From the NCBI RefSeq assembly GCF_021729035.1, contig NZ_JAJSAP010000002.1, forward strand, positions 124,001-188,000: 64,000 bases of DNA, read 5' to 3'. Below the pieces are notes generated by a model that was not told where the DNA came from, did no database searches, and saw only the letters and a program-made list of their open reading frames with translations. The position numbers and the translations under genes were made by a program. Positions 43,333 through 51,866 of the stretch are shown here, in pieces (position 1 is the first letter of the stretch; each line of letters opens with the position of its first letter). This stretch comes from Microbulbifer sediminum (lineage in GTDB: Bacteria; Pseudomonadota; Gammaproteobacteria; Pseudomonadales; Cellvibrionaceae).

Positions 43333-43968
43333 ATGCTGGATGAAACAACCTTCCGCGCCCTGGCCGGGAAGCTGGCGGCCAGCCATGCAAGCTCTGAATG
43401 GGTCGACCTGGCGCCGGGTAGCGCACTGTTACTGCCACACTGGCTGGGCCCCTCGGACCAGGCGGGCCTGATGCAGGCCTGCCTGGAGCTGCTGGCCTGG
43501 GACAGTCCCGAAATCCGCATGTTCGGCCGCAGCCATCCCATCCCCAGGCGCCATGCTTTCGTGGCCGATCCCGGTATTACCTACCGCTGGTCGGGGCTGG
43601 AACAGGTTGGGCAACCGTGGATTGAACCACTGGCCCGGGCCCGTTCACGCCTGCGATCCAGTGGTTTTGACTTTAATTCCGTGCTGGCCAATGACTACCG
43701 CGGGGGCGCGGACAGCATGGGCTGGCATGCGGACGATGAGCGCGAGCTCGGGCCGCACCCGGTGATCGCGACCCTGAGCCTGGGTGCATCGCGGCGACTG
43801 GCTTTCAAGCGGCGTGACGGTGGCGGCCGGGTTGCGCTGGAGCTGGGCCAGGGTGCGCTGTTGCTGACATCCGGCGCCGTACAGCGTCACTGGCTTCACC
43901 AGGTGGCCAAGTCCCGCCGCCCCCTGGGACGGCGTGTGAGCCTGACTTTTCGCCACCTCGCGGGCTGA
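43333..43968 (+). CDS. AlkB-like 2-oxoglutarate/Fe(II) dioxygenase
   Basis: 211 residues from ATG 43333; the frame overlaps the murB end upstream. Iron ligands: His and Asp in MGWHADDE and the distal His in HWLHQVAKS; the oxoglutarate Arg is in RRVSLTFRH. NDYRGGADSMGWH matches the AlkB group that removes alkyl groups from nucleic acid bases. It follows murB closely and may be cotranscribed. Confidence 0.9.
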   Translation: MLDETTFRALAGKLAASHASSEWVDLAPGSALLLPHWLGPSDQAGLMQACLELLAWDSPEIRMFGRSHPIPRRHAFVADPGITYRWSGLEQVGQPWIEPLARARSRLRSSGFDFNSVLANDYRGGADSMGWHADDERELGPHPVIATLSLGASRRLAFKRRDGGGRVALELGQGALLLTSGAVQRHWLHQVAKSRRPLGRRVSLTFRHLAG

Positions 43969-44252
43969 CCCGGAAGCATGATTGTGGTCTTGCCGGTGTT
44001 GGCAGCGTTGCGGCTCTGCGAACTTTCATGCCATTTGGTTATATATGGCGTGTGCGTTAGGTCTCGGCCAATGTTTTATCTGTCACCGGGCATTCCCTGT
44101 GTCTTTGCACCCGCGAATTTGTCTGGTATTTTGGCCGTAGGCTCTGTGGATTCGCCTGGCGGTGCTGTCAGCCGGGTAAAAAAATCTGTAAGAAAGAATG
44201 CAAACCGGAAAGCGGAAGCCCGGTGACTGCATAATCCGTTGTTGGGGCTATC
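43969..44252. other. gap upstream of gacA, no gene seen
   Basis: 284 bases with no supported gene; the composition is a little lower in GC than the genes on each side. It should hold the promoter of the gacA-uvrC block. No regulatory box could be named. Confidence 0.35.
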
Positions 44253-44906
44253 TTGATTAAAGTCTTAGTGGTTGACGATCACGACCTTGTGCGCATGGGA
44301 ATATCGCGCATGCTCGGTGACGTCTCTGATATTGAAGTTGTCGGTCAGGCCAGCAATGGCGAGGACGCGCTGGCCTTTGTGCGCCAGCAGCCGGTGGATG
44401 TCATCCTGATGGATGTGAAGATGCCGGGCATGGGCGGCATGGAGGCCACCCGCAAATTGCTACTGCGCTGTCCGGAATCGCGCGTTATCGCAGTGAGCGC
44501 GCTGGATGACGAAATGTTTCCTGACCGGCTGATGCAGGCCGGTGCCCTTGGCTATGTCACCAAAGGTGCTGACCTGGAGGAAATGGTCAAGGCAATCCGC
44601 ACAGTCCATTCAGGCAATGTCTATCTCAGCAGCTCAATTGCCATGAAAATGGCCCTGCGGAAAGTGAACGGCAATTCGAGCAAGTCATCTCCTTTTGACG
44701 ATCTGTCAGAGCGCGAGCTGCAGACCGCCACCATGATCGTCAACGGCAATAAGGTCGCTGAGATTGCCGCGACTCTCGCGGTGAGCCCAAAGACGGTCAA
44801 CAGCTATCGCTACCGGATCTTTGAAAAGCTCGGTATTCACAGCGATGTCGAGCTAACGCTGATGGCAGTCAAGTACCAGGTTCTGGATCCCGAGGCAGTG
44901 CTCTGA
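44253..44906 (+). CDS. gacA: GacA/UvrY-type response regulator
   Basis: 217 residues from a TTG start, a start codon also used by gacA/uvrY orthologues as I recall. Receiver domain with DDHD, phosphoacceptor Asp54 in ILMDVKMPGMGG, and Lys in YVTKGADLEE; LuxR-type HTH from DLSERELQTATMIVNGNKVAEIA to VNSYRYRIFEKLGI. In relatives it is activated by GacS/BarA and switches on small RNAs that titrate RsmA/CsrA. The following uvrC and pgsA confirm the assignment. Confidence 0.93.
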   Translation: MIKVLVVDDHDLVRMGISRMLGDVSDIEVVGQASNGEDALAFVRQQPVDVILMDVKMPGMGGMEATRKLLLRCPESRVIAVSALDDEMFPDRLMQAGALGYVTKGADLEEMVKAIRTVHSGNVYLSSSIAMKMALRKVNGNSSKSSPFDDLSERELQTATMIVNGNKVAEIAATLAVSPKTVNSYRYRIFEKLGIHSDVELTLMAVKYQVLDPEAVL

Positions 44907-44963
44907 ATTTTCCATAGCGCGGTGCTCACCTTGAATTCCGCTCAGCAGTAATTGGCGAAATCC

Positions 44964-46811
44964 ATGACAGATAGCGATGCTTCGAGCACTGTTCACCCGT
45001 TTGACAGCAAGCGTTTCCTGCAATCAGTCACCCGCAAGCCCGGCGTCTACCAGATGTTCGACGCTGATGGCCGCATCCTTTATGTAGGAAAAGCGAAGAA
45101 TCTCCGCAGTCGCCTGTCCAGTTATTTCCGCGCCTCGGGCCTGACCGCCAAGACCATGGCCCTGGTCCAGCGTATCAATAGCATTGAGGTCACGGTAACC
45201 CGCAGCGAGACTGAGGCCCTGGTTCTGGAGCAGAGCCTGATCAAGTCCCAGCATCCGCCATACAATGTGATGCTGAAGGATGACAAGGGTTATCCCTATA
45301 TCTTCCTTTCCAGTGCTGACACCTTTCCCAGGATTGCCTTCCATCGCGGTGCCAAGCGCAGGAAGGGGCAGTACTTCGGTCCCTACCCAAATGCCTCCTC
45401 GGTGCGGGACAGCCTCAATTTCCTCCAGAAGACATTTCGCATTCGATCCTGTGAGGACAGTGTTTTCCGCAACCGCTCACGCCCCTGCCTGCAGTACCAG
45501 ATTGCCCGCTGCACAGCGCCCTGCGTGGGGTACATCAGTGAGGAGGAGTATGCTGCTGACGTGCGCCATGCGGAGATGTTCCTTACAGGGAAGAGCGACA
45601 CCATTCTCCGCGAGCTGGCTGATCAGATGGACAGGGCTTCGCGCGACCTGGATTTCGAGCGGGCGGCACGTTTGCGTGACCAGATCGGCGACCTGCGTCG
45701 GCTCCAGGCCGACCAGGTGGCAGAGCGTTCGAGTGGCAATGCCGATGTGATGGGCGTGGCGTCTGAAGGTGGCACTTGCTGTGTGCACGTCCTGTTTATT
45801 CGCCAGGGGCGCATCCTTGGCAGTCGAAGTTTCTTTCCCGCCGAACGCCTGGGTCTTGGTCCCGCTGAGTTGCTTTCCGCGTTTATTCCGCAGTTTTACC
45901 TCGGTAGCCAGCGGGAAATACCGCGGGAAATCCTGATCTCTGAGGAGGTCGGGGACCGCGAGGCGCTCCAGGAGGCGCTGGGCCAGCAGGCTGGTCGCGA
46001 AGTGATCATTTCTCACAAGTTGCGGGGGAACCGCGCTACCTGGGTCACCATGGCGCAACAGGCCGCAGCACAAAACCTCGGCAGTCGCACTGCGGCCCAG
46101 CAGAAGCTGCAGGGCCGGTTCGAGGCCCTGCAGGAGGTACTGGAGCTGGAGCAACTGCCTGAGCGCCTGGAGTGTTTTGATATCAGCCACTCCAGCGGCG
46201 AGGCCACGGTGGCTTCCTGTGTGGTCTTTGATACGGGTGGGCCAGTCAAGTCCGATTACCGTCGCTTTAATATCGAGGGGATCCAGGCCGGCGATGATTA
46301 TGCTGCCATGGGGCAGGCGCTCAAGCGCCGCTACACAAGGCTGTCGAGCGGAGAGGGCAAATTTCCGAATATCCTGCTGATTGACGGTGGCAAGGGCCAG
46401 GTGCGACAGGCCGTGGACACCCTGAACGCGCTGGGCGTGGTGGGTGTACAAATTGTGGGTGTGGCCAAGGGCACCACGCGCAAGGCCGGGTTCGAGACCC
46501 TCTACGTCGTCGCAGGGGGGCGTGAGCTGGTACTGTCAGCCGATTCCCCGGCACTACACCTGATCCAGCAGGTGCGTGACGAGGCGCATCGATTTGCGAT
46601 TACCGGGCACCGGCAGCGGCGTGACAAAAAGCGCCGGGAGTCACCACTCGAGGGTATCCCGGGGGTGGGGCCGGCACGCCGGCGGGCACTACTCAGGCAT
46701 TTCGGTGGGCTGCAGGAAATCCGGCGTGCAACGGTGCAGGAGCTCGCGAGCGTGGATGGGGTCAGCCGTAAACTCGCGCAGGATATATACTCGGCCTTAC
46801 ACAGTCATTGA
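44964..46811 (+). CDS. uvrC: excinuclease ABC subunit C, UvrC
   Basis: 615 residues from ATG 44964 (a TTG at 44952 is in frame). GIY-YIG nuclease domain at the N-terminus (PGVYQMF, LYVGKAKNLRSRLSSYF), UVR motif near residue 210 (RDLDFERAARLRDQIGDLR), the RNase H-like C-terminal nuclease (ECFDISHSSGEATVASCVVF, LLIDGGKGQVRQA) and the HhH region IPGVGPARRRALLRHFGGL. It cuts damaged DNA in nucleotide excision repair. Gene order after gacA is conserved. Confidence 0.97.
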   Translation: MTDSDASSTVHPFDSKRFLQSVTRKPGVYQMFDADGRILYVGKAKNLRSRLSSYFRASGLTAKTMALVQRINSIEVTVTRSETEALVLEQSLIKSQHPPYNVMLKDDKGYPYIFLSSADTFPRIAFHRGAKRRKGQYFGPYPNASSVRDSLNFLQKTFRIRSCEDSVFRNRSRPCLQYQIARCTAPCVGYISEEEYAADVRHAEMFLTGKSDTILRELADQMDRASRDLDFERAARLRDQIGDLRRLQADQVAERSSGNADVMGVASEGGTCCVHVLFIRQGRILGSRSFFPAERLGLGPAELLSAFIPQFYLGSQREIPREILISEEVGDREALQEALGQQAGREVIISHKLRGNRATWVTMAQQAAAQNLGSRTAAQQKLQGRFEALQEVLELEQLPERLECFDISHSSGEATVASCVVFDTGGPVKSDYRRFNIEGIQAGDDYAAMGQALKRRYTRLSSGEGKFPNILLIDGGKGQVRQAVDTLNALGVVGVQIVGVAKGTTRKAGFETLYVVAGGRELVLSADSPALHLIQQVRDEAHRFAITGHRQRRDKKRRESPLEGIPGVGPARRRALLRHFGGLQEIRRATVQELASVDGVSRKLAQDIYSALHSH

Positions 46812-46911
46812 GGTTACGAATGCAGCGCCTGCAAGTGACTACGGGGCGCATAAAGTTTCTTTTTAAGTGGCGACTTGGTAACGTACCCGCACCGCAAGCA
46901 CAGGGATAAGT

Positions 46912-47505
46912 ATGACTCTCGCCAACCAACTGACCCTTTTTCGGGTCGCATTGATACCAGTACTGGTGCTGGTGTTCTTTCTGCCGTACAAATGGAGCTA
47001 TCTGGCTTCCGCGGTGATCTTTTGCCTTGCCGCCATCACTGACTGGCTGGATGGGTACATCGCCCGAAAGATGAACCAGAGCACCCCATTCGGGGCCTTC
47101 CTGGACCCGGTGGCAGATAAGCTCATGGTCGCAACAGCGCTGGTCCTGTTGGTGGGCCTGCACCAGAGTGCCTGGTTCACCATTGCTGCGGCAGTCATCA
47201 TCGGGCGGGAGATTGCCGTATCTGCCCTGCGTGAGTGGATGGCCGCGCTGGGGCTGCGCTCCAGCGTGGCTGTGTCGTTCATCGGCAAGGTGAAAACCAC
47301 GGCACAGATGGCAGCGATTATCGTCCTGCTCGCATTTGATGTGCGGGAATACCCGGTAATGGAAACCATCGGCTATATCCTGCTGTATATCGCAGCGGCA
47401 CTGACACTCTGGTCAATGGTGATTTACCTTCGCGCGGCCTGGCCGGCCCTGATGGATAACAGTGAGGGTAATAATGAAGACGGCGATCGGGAAGAGGGAT
47501 CCTGA
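46912..47505 (+). CDS. pgsA: CDP-diacylglycerol-glycerol-3-phosphate phosphatidyltransferase PgsA
   Basis: 197 residues, multi-pass. The CDP-alcohol phosphotransferase signature is exact: DWLDGYIAR, then G in [13 protein letters not shown]. It makes phosphatidylglycerophosphate in the inner membrane. In E. coli and Pseudomonas the next genes are tRNA-Gly, -Cys and -Leu in the same direction; here a protease gene and an inverted tRNA unit follow. Confidence 0.96.
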   Translation: MTLANQLTLFRVALIPVLVLVFFLPYKWSYLASAVIFCLAAITDWLDGYIARKMNQSTPFGAFLDPVADKLMVATALVLLVGLHQSAWFTIAAAVIIGREIAVSALREWMAALGLRSSVAVSFIGKVKTTAQMAAIIVLLAFDVREYPVMETIGYILLYIAAALTLWSMVIYLRAAWPALMDNSEGNNEDGDREEGS

Positions 47506-47523
47506 AGCCAGCTTCTGGTCAGC

Positions 47524-47555
47524 AAAAAGGCCTGCCATCCCGGCAGGCCTTTTTT
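47524..47555. terminator. bidirectional terminator between pgsA and the protease gene
   Basis: Stem AAGGCCTGCC / GGCAGGCCTT with A5 on the left and T5 on the right, loop ATCCC. It lies between convergent genes and can serve both. Confidence 0.92.
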
Positions 47556-47575
47556 GGTTCAAGCGGCAGTTCGAT

Positions 47576-48907
47576 TCACCGTGGTGCCTTCAACAGGCCA
47601 CCACCGAAGTCATCATCGTTGCCGGGCTTGCCCAGGTCCTGTGCCAGGTGAGCCATTTCCGCGACTGCCTGAGCCGGGTGCATGGGCCCGCCATTGGCTT
47701 CCATGACCAGGGCCGCAACACCGGCGGCGTGGGGAGAGGCCATGCTGGTACCCACGGACCAGTACCAGCCACCGTTGCCGGTGCTGAATACGAAATCAAA
47801 CACTCCACAGGGCCGTACCAGTCCGGCTACTGCACAGATATCCCCGCCATTGCTCAGGTAATACTCGTAGTCGCCACCGGGGGCGGCAAAGTCGATCAGG
47901 GACTGGCCGTAGTTCGAGTAGATTGCGAGCTGGTTCAGGTTTTCCTCGCCGGCTGCCCAGCCTCTGGGACCAGTGGCCGAAATGGAGATTGCGTGGGGCG
48001 AGTCGGCGGGCAGGGTGACCGTGTCTGTGTCCTTGTCGCCGTCCCGGGCGTCATTGCCTGCCGATGTGATGATCGTGACTCCCGCATGGTGGGCGTAATT
48101 GGTGGCCCTGGACATCATCACCTTGAGCGCTGCCGCGCCTTCCGCACTGGCGGGGAAAGAGGCGCCAAGGCTCATGTTGATAATGTCTGCGTCATGATCG
48201 GCCGCATGTACGATCGCAGCTGCCACGTCACCAAACGAACCCGAACCCTCGTCGCGCAGCGCCTTGAGCAGGATGAGCGTGGCGTCCGGAGCGACGCCGA
48301 TGGTGCCAAAGCCGTTATCGGCGGCAGCGATGGTGCCGGCTACATGGGTGCCATGGCTGAAGGTGTCATCGATGCCGTAATCGATTCCTTCACCGGTAAA
48401 GTCCCTGTAGGCGCTGGTATCGATATTGGGCACCAGGTCCGGGTGATCCATGTCATAACCGCCATCAATAACCGCGACGCGTATACCCTTGCCGGTATAG
48501 CCTGCATTCCAGGCTTCAGGTGCATCTACCGCATCGTGCCCCCACTGCAAGTCAAAGAAAAAGTCATCGTCGCCGCTGCCGGGGGGATTGGCAGCCTCTT
48601 CAAGGGAAGGGCCAGCCTCGGCAACCGGCTCGTAAAACTGGAAGCCGCCGTCTGCGCTCAGGTGCTTGACCCCGGATATGGTTCGCGCAATCTCGCCAAA
48701 GTTGCTGTCCGCTTCCACCTGCAGCACACCAATCTGGGAAATATGCCTGGTGACGGTGCCACCGGCGGCCGCAATATCATCCAGCGTCGTCTGCTTGATG
48801 TCGTTGCCGTGGGCGACTACCACCCAGGAATCGGCCAATGCCGCCTGGGAGGCAGCGGCTCCCAGTGCCAACACTGAAGTCAGCGCGATCATTTGCTTGC
48901 GTAACAT
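47576..48907 (-). CDS. S8 family subtilisin-like serine protease, exported
   Basis: 443 residues with a signal peptide (ending AALADSW). An inhibitor_I9-like propeptide region (residues about 30-90) precedes the catalytic domain. Catalytic Asp148 in RVAVIDGG (Gly-Gly replaces the common Thr-Gly), His185 in SHGTHVAGT and Ser in VGTSMASPHAAG near 390. The Asn of the oxyanion hole is in TSAGNDARDGD. Probably a secreted, self-processing protease. It sits where the tRNA cluster usually follows pgsA. Confidence 0.93.
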   Translation of the reverse strand: MLRKQMIALTSVLALGAAASQAALADSWVVVAHGNDIKQTTLDDIAAAGGTVTRHISQIGVLQVEADSNFGEIARTISGVKHLSADGGFQFYEPVAEAGPSLEEAANPPGSGDDDFFFDLQWGHDAVDAPEAWNAGYTGKGIRVAVIDGGYDMDHPDLVPNIDTSAYRDFTGEGIDYGIDDTFSHGTHVAGTIAAADNGFGTIGVAPDATLILLKALRDEGSGSFGDVAAAIVHAADHDADIINMSLGASFPASAEGAAALKVMMSRATNYAHHAGVTIITSAGNDARDGDKDTDTVTLPADSPHAISISATGPRGWAAGEENLNQLAIYSNYGQSLIDFAAPGGDYEYYLSNGGDICAVAGLVRPCGVFDFVFSTGNGGWYWSVGTSMASPHAAGVAALVMEANGGPMHPAQAVAEMAHLAQDLGKPGNDDDFGGGLLKAPR

Positions 48908-49316
48908 AGGTTTTCCTTTTTTATCCTTGGAAATTGGCGGCTTCCGTACCGCAGATTACGGAGAAGTCGCAAAACACAGCGCGTAAAGCGCCTGCGACTA
49001 TGTAAGCGGGGAGTGAAATGGGAGTAAATGATATTTGATCAAATAACAAGAAAGTTTGGTCAGGTGACAGGGATAGTAGGATGTGGTTTTTCTCTTGGCA
49101 CGGGATTCTTTCGGCTGGGTGAATTCAATCTTTGAAGTTCGTACCAAATTCGTCTGCGTGCTTGCGAAGGTTGTCCATGCCGGCCGCGGTAGCTGGGGAT
49201 AAGGGGTTAAACCTGAGCCAATGGGCTGCGATGGTGATGTGGGAGGAAGCTGATCTGTGACTTTGGGTGGGTCTTCCCGGGGCTTATGGATGGGGAGAGC
49301 CAAGAAAAGTGGGAAG
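48908..49316. other. gap between tRNA-Leu and the protease gene, no gene seen
   Basis: About 410 bases. No supported gene and no clear terminator for the tRNA transcript. It should contain the protease promoter (minus strand). Composition is lower in GC in 49020-49120. Confidence 0.35.
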
Positions 49317-49403
49317 TGGTGCCCGGGGCCGGACTTGAACCGGCACGACCTAACGGTCGGGAGATTTTAAGTCTCCTGTGTCTACCGATTCCACCACCCG
49401 GGC
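49317..49403 (-). tRNA. tRNA-Leu(UAA)
   Basis: 87 bases with CCA encoded. In the minus sense it begins GCCCGGGTGGTGGAATCGG, has the anticodon loop in GACTTAAAATC (anticodon TAA), a long variable arm typical of leucine tRNAs and the T-arm GGTTCAAGTCC; acceptor GCCCGGG / CCCGGGC is fully paired. Confidence 0.95.
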
Positions 49404-49490
49404 AGGGCTGCGAGAGGCGTTCGCACTGCCTACCCCGGCGGGGGGCTCTCGCGAATCACCTGCCGGAATGGAGGGCAGGTGAGGGGAATA

Positions 49491-49564
49491 TGGAGGCTAG
49501 GGTCGGAATCGAACCGGCGTACACGGAGTTGCAGTCCGCTGCATAACCACTCTGCCACCTAGCC
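49491..49564 (-). tRNA. tRNA-Cys(GCA)
   Basis: 74 bases with CCA. In the minus sense it starts GGCTAGGTGGCAGAGTGG, the anticodon arm is GGACTGCAACTCC with GCA, the T-arm GGTTCGATTCC, and the acceptor GGCTAGG / CCTAGCC closes. It is upstream of tRNA-Leu in the transcript, the same order as cysT-leuZ in E. coli. Confidence 0.95.
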
Positions 49565-49792
49565 ATATTGTTTGCTCTGTCGAAACTTCAGTCGCCGGTT
49601 CGAGCTTAACCGGCGCTTATATCTGGCCGCTGGCGCCGTAGTTGCAGTCCGCTGCATAACCACTCTGCCACCTAGCCATATTGTTTGCTCTGTCGAAACT
49701 TCAGTCGCCGGTTCGAGCTTAACCGGCGCTTATATCTGGCCGCTGGCGCCGTAGTTGCAGTCCGCTGCATAACCACTCTGCCACCTGGCCAA
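49528..49792 (-). repeat. 113-bp tandem repeats carrying 5' halves of tRNA-Cys
   Basis: The segment from the anticodon to the 5' end of tRNA-Cys (about 37 bases, GTTGCAGTCCGCTGCATAAC on the plus strand and on to the acceptor) occurs at 49528, 49641 and 49754, a period of exactly 113. The 76-base spacer between them is the same in both gaps and contains a hairpin CGCCGGTT / AACCGGCG. Only the first copy continues into a full tRNA. The outermost half begins GGCCAGG instead of GGCTAGG in the tRNA sense. The halves lack a T-arm and 3' acceptor strand. Confidence 0.95.
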
Positions 49793-49951
49793 GTCTTCTA
49801 GTCGGGTAAACTGCCTGATTTAAAAGGGACTGCTTACCTGAGCTGTTCGTCGTGGCGAACCTGAAAACGCGCTGGATTCTACCGGATGGACCTGAAAAAT
49901 CCTAGCGTTTTCTTATACTTACGTTCGCAGCATGGCTGCGAGGAAGGCGCT

Positions 49952-49979
49952 ATTCTAGGGATTGGGAGCGATTAGTCAA
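49952..49979 (-). promoter_or_regulatory. sigma-70 type promoter for the tRNA unit
   Basis: On the minus strand TTGACT (-35, plus 49974-49979) and TAGAAT (-10, plus 49952-49957) are 16 bases apart. It points into the repeat-tRNA-Cys-tRNA-Leu array about 160 bases downstream. Another TAGAAT occurs at 49876-49881 but with a weak -35. Confidence 0.7.
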
Positions 49980-50266
49980 GCATTGCGGTGCTCGGTTCTG
50001 CCGCTTAACCCACAGCCCTGCGGCGCCGCCGGGGGCTGGCGGGATTTAAGCGCTATCACTATGGACGCGCTGCTACCTATTACCAATTGTTCTAAAATTT
50101 TTTGCGGTGGTACTGGCAATCCCCGGGGGTTGGCCAATACTTCCCTTAACTGGCTAGCACATTCCCCCCAAGGTGCTCGGTAATGCCGGTAGGACGCGCC
50201 CCGAGCGGCTGCTGTCCGCTGTGTAGCAAGGATGAAATCCTCCAAGTTTCACTCCTAATGGTCTTG
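49980..50266. other. no protein gene; possible small-RNA region
   Basis: About 290 bases with no convincing coding frame. The sequence just before the terminator at 50267 has potential stem-loops (CAAGGATGAAATCCTCC, GGTAGGACGCGCCCCG). A plus-strand transcript must end at that terminator, yet no plus-strand gene precedes it. A non-coding RNA is possible; I do not recognise a known family. Confidence 0.3.
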
Positions 50267-50308
50267 GCCCTGACGCTCTCCCCCCCCCGTCGTCAGGGCT
50301 TTTTTTTG
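50267..50308 (+). terminator. strong plus-strand terminator without an upstream gene
   Basis: Stem GCCCTGACG / CGTCAGGGC followed by eight Ts; loop is a C-rich run of about 15 bases. The T-run is on the plus strand, so it does not serve the minus-strand protease gene that ends at 50321. Confidence 0.85.
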
Positions 50309-50320
50309 CCCGAAATTTGT

Positions 50321-51556
50321 TCACGGTTTCCCGTCGCGGAGGTTGTCCTTGTCCAGCGCCTTGACCGGTCTCCCGGCAGCTTCCTCGGCGAGCCTGCGGA
50401 ACCGCGCCAGGGTTACCTTGCCCCGATCCTCGGCCAGCGCCCGCGCCACATCGTCAATGCTGGCCTCGCCGTCAGTGGCGGTGCGGATTTCGCGGTCCAG
50501 CTGGCGCATGATCCCGACCGCACGGGCGGTAACCGGGCCTGATGAACGCTTGACCAGCAGGGTAGGGGCCTCCTTGCCCCATTCTTCCAGTTCGTCCACT
50601 GCACCCTGGTAGCGGCGTTCGCTGATTCCGCCGGTACGCCGCAGGATCTCCAGTGAGTAGAACTCGGCAAGTCCTTCAACGATCCAGTCGCTCTGGTGGT
50701 CGCCACGGATACCGGTGGCCACGTGAACCAGCTCGTGGATCATGCTGCTGGTCCGGTTACCGCTGATCAGGGGGCGGTCAGAGTGCATGAAAAGTGACCG
50801 GGTTCCGGAAAGGCCCCCGCGCCACATGGGGTCATCCGCGCTGACGATCAGCAGGTGCTCGGGGAATCCCGGGAAAACCTTTTTCAGCTCTGGCAGATTC
50901 CAGTTAAGGAATGCCAGTGTGTCCTGGCGACGGACATTCTGCCCCAGGGGGGCGGCCACGGTGGTGTCGACTCCGTCGATGATATCCTGGCGGCTGCCGA
51001 TCCTGCCTACGATCATCCAGCCCTTGGGGCGCTTGAAGCGGCGCCCGGGATCCTTGATGCGATAGTGATCGTCCTCGATTTCCTCGTAGGGCAGGGCAGA
51101 GGACCACCCATCCGGTAGTGAGAACTCCAGCGCAGCCTTCGAGCGCAGGCCGCTCTCCATGGTTGCCGCAATGGGCGGGATCAGCTTGTCACTGCGCAAG
51201 ATGGCCCATTTGTCGGTGATACGGGAATCAAAGCTACCGGATCCTTTCTGCTCATTGATCTTGAACTGGTAGCGCAGGCTGGCGGATTTTGCCTGTGGAT
51301 GCCAGACCGCTTCGTCCCCATTGACTTCAAGTTCCCCCTCACCCTCGAGGTCCAGGTGGCGCTCCGGGTCCAGGTGAAGTACCAGCTTGCGGGGCAGGCT
51401 TTCGCCCTTGAGTTGGATCTCAACCTCGGCCATGCCGGTTTCCGGCTGAATGTCAGCACGGTAGAGCAGGTCGAAGGTATTGCCTTCCGTCGCGCCTGCG
51501 GTAAACGCGATGCAGAGGAGGATCAGGCCCAGTATGGAATGCAGCTGTCTGAACAT
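50321..51556 (-). CDS. exported gluzincin-type metalloprotease (M1/M61-like)
   Basis: 411 residues from ATG 51556 with a signal peptide (LHSILGLILLCIAFTAGATE). Zinc site HELVH at 274-278 and Glu294 in WIVEGLAEFYS, the HExxH...E arrangement of gluzincins. The N-terminal part is a beta-rich domain like those of M61/M1 enzymes (VLHLDPERHLDLEGEGELEV). Substrate unknown. It precedes no partner gene. Confidence 0.8.
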   Translation of the reverse strand: MFRQLHSILGLILLCIAFTAGATEGNTFDLLYRADIQPETGMAEVEIQLKGESLPRKLVLHLDPERHLDLEGEGELEVNGDEAVWHPQAKSASLRYQFKINEQKGSGSFDSRITDKWAILRSDKLIPPIAATMESGLRSKAALEFSLPDGWSSALPYEEIEDDHYRIKDPGRRFKRPKGWMIVGRIGSRQDIIDGVDTTVAAPLGQNVRRQDTLAFLNWNLPELKKVFPGFPEHLLIVSADDPMWRGGLSGTRSLFMHSDRPLISGNRTSSMIHELVHVATGIRGDHQSDWIVEGLAEFYSLEILRRTGGISERRYQGAVDELEEWGKEAPTLLVKRSSGPVTARAVGIMRQLDREIRTATDGEASIDDVARALAEDRGKVTLARFRRLAEEAAGRPVKALDKDNLRDGKP

Positions 51557-51686
51557 CGTACCTTTCACTGTCAGGGGTTGAGTGAGATTGGACAGCACAA
51601 GAGGGTAACGGTGCCATCTGGATTGAGGCAACCTGTTCGCTTCGGGGCGGCGAGAAGCCGTTTTACCTTGCGGGGCGGGCAGACAT

Positions 51687-51717
51687 AAAAAAAGCCCGCG
51701 ATTGCGGGCTTTTTTTG
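51687..51717. terminator. bidirectional terminator after tRNA-Pro
   Basis: Stem AAGCCCGC / GCGGGCTT with a GATT loop between A7 and T7. It lies 5 bases beyond the CCA end of tRNA-Pro on the minus strand. Confidence 0.92.
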
Positions 51718-51721
51718 AATT

Positions 51722-51798
51722 TGGTCGGTGAGAGAGGATTCGAACCTCCGACCCCTTCCTCCCGAAGGAAGTGCGCTACCAGGCTGCGCTACTCACCG
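51722..51798 (-). tRNA. tRNA-Pro(CGG)
   Basis: 77 bases with CCA. Minus sense starts CGGTGAGTAGCGCAGCCTGG; the anticodon stem-loop CTTCC-TTCGGGA-GGAAG gives CGG; T-arm GGTTCGAATCC; acceptor CGGTGAG / CTCACCG. Confidence 0.95.
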
Positions 51799-51866
51799 TT
51801 TTGTGGTGCCTCATCAACGAAGCGAGCGGCATTATAGCAGCCGCTCACGACTTGTAAACCATTGAT

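Noticed and set aside
49528..49792. 113-bp repeats as a CRISPR or as two more full tRNA-Cys genes
   Set aside because: Spacers are identical to each other, which excludes CRISPR. The extra copies lack the T-arm and 3' acceptor strand, so they are not complete tRNAs.
49976..50245. 89-residue minus-strand frame
   Set aside because: No recognisable family, no good ribosome-binding site, and it overlaps the tRNA promoter region.
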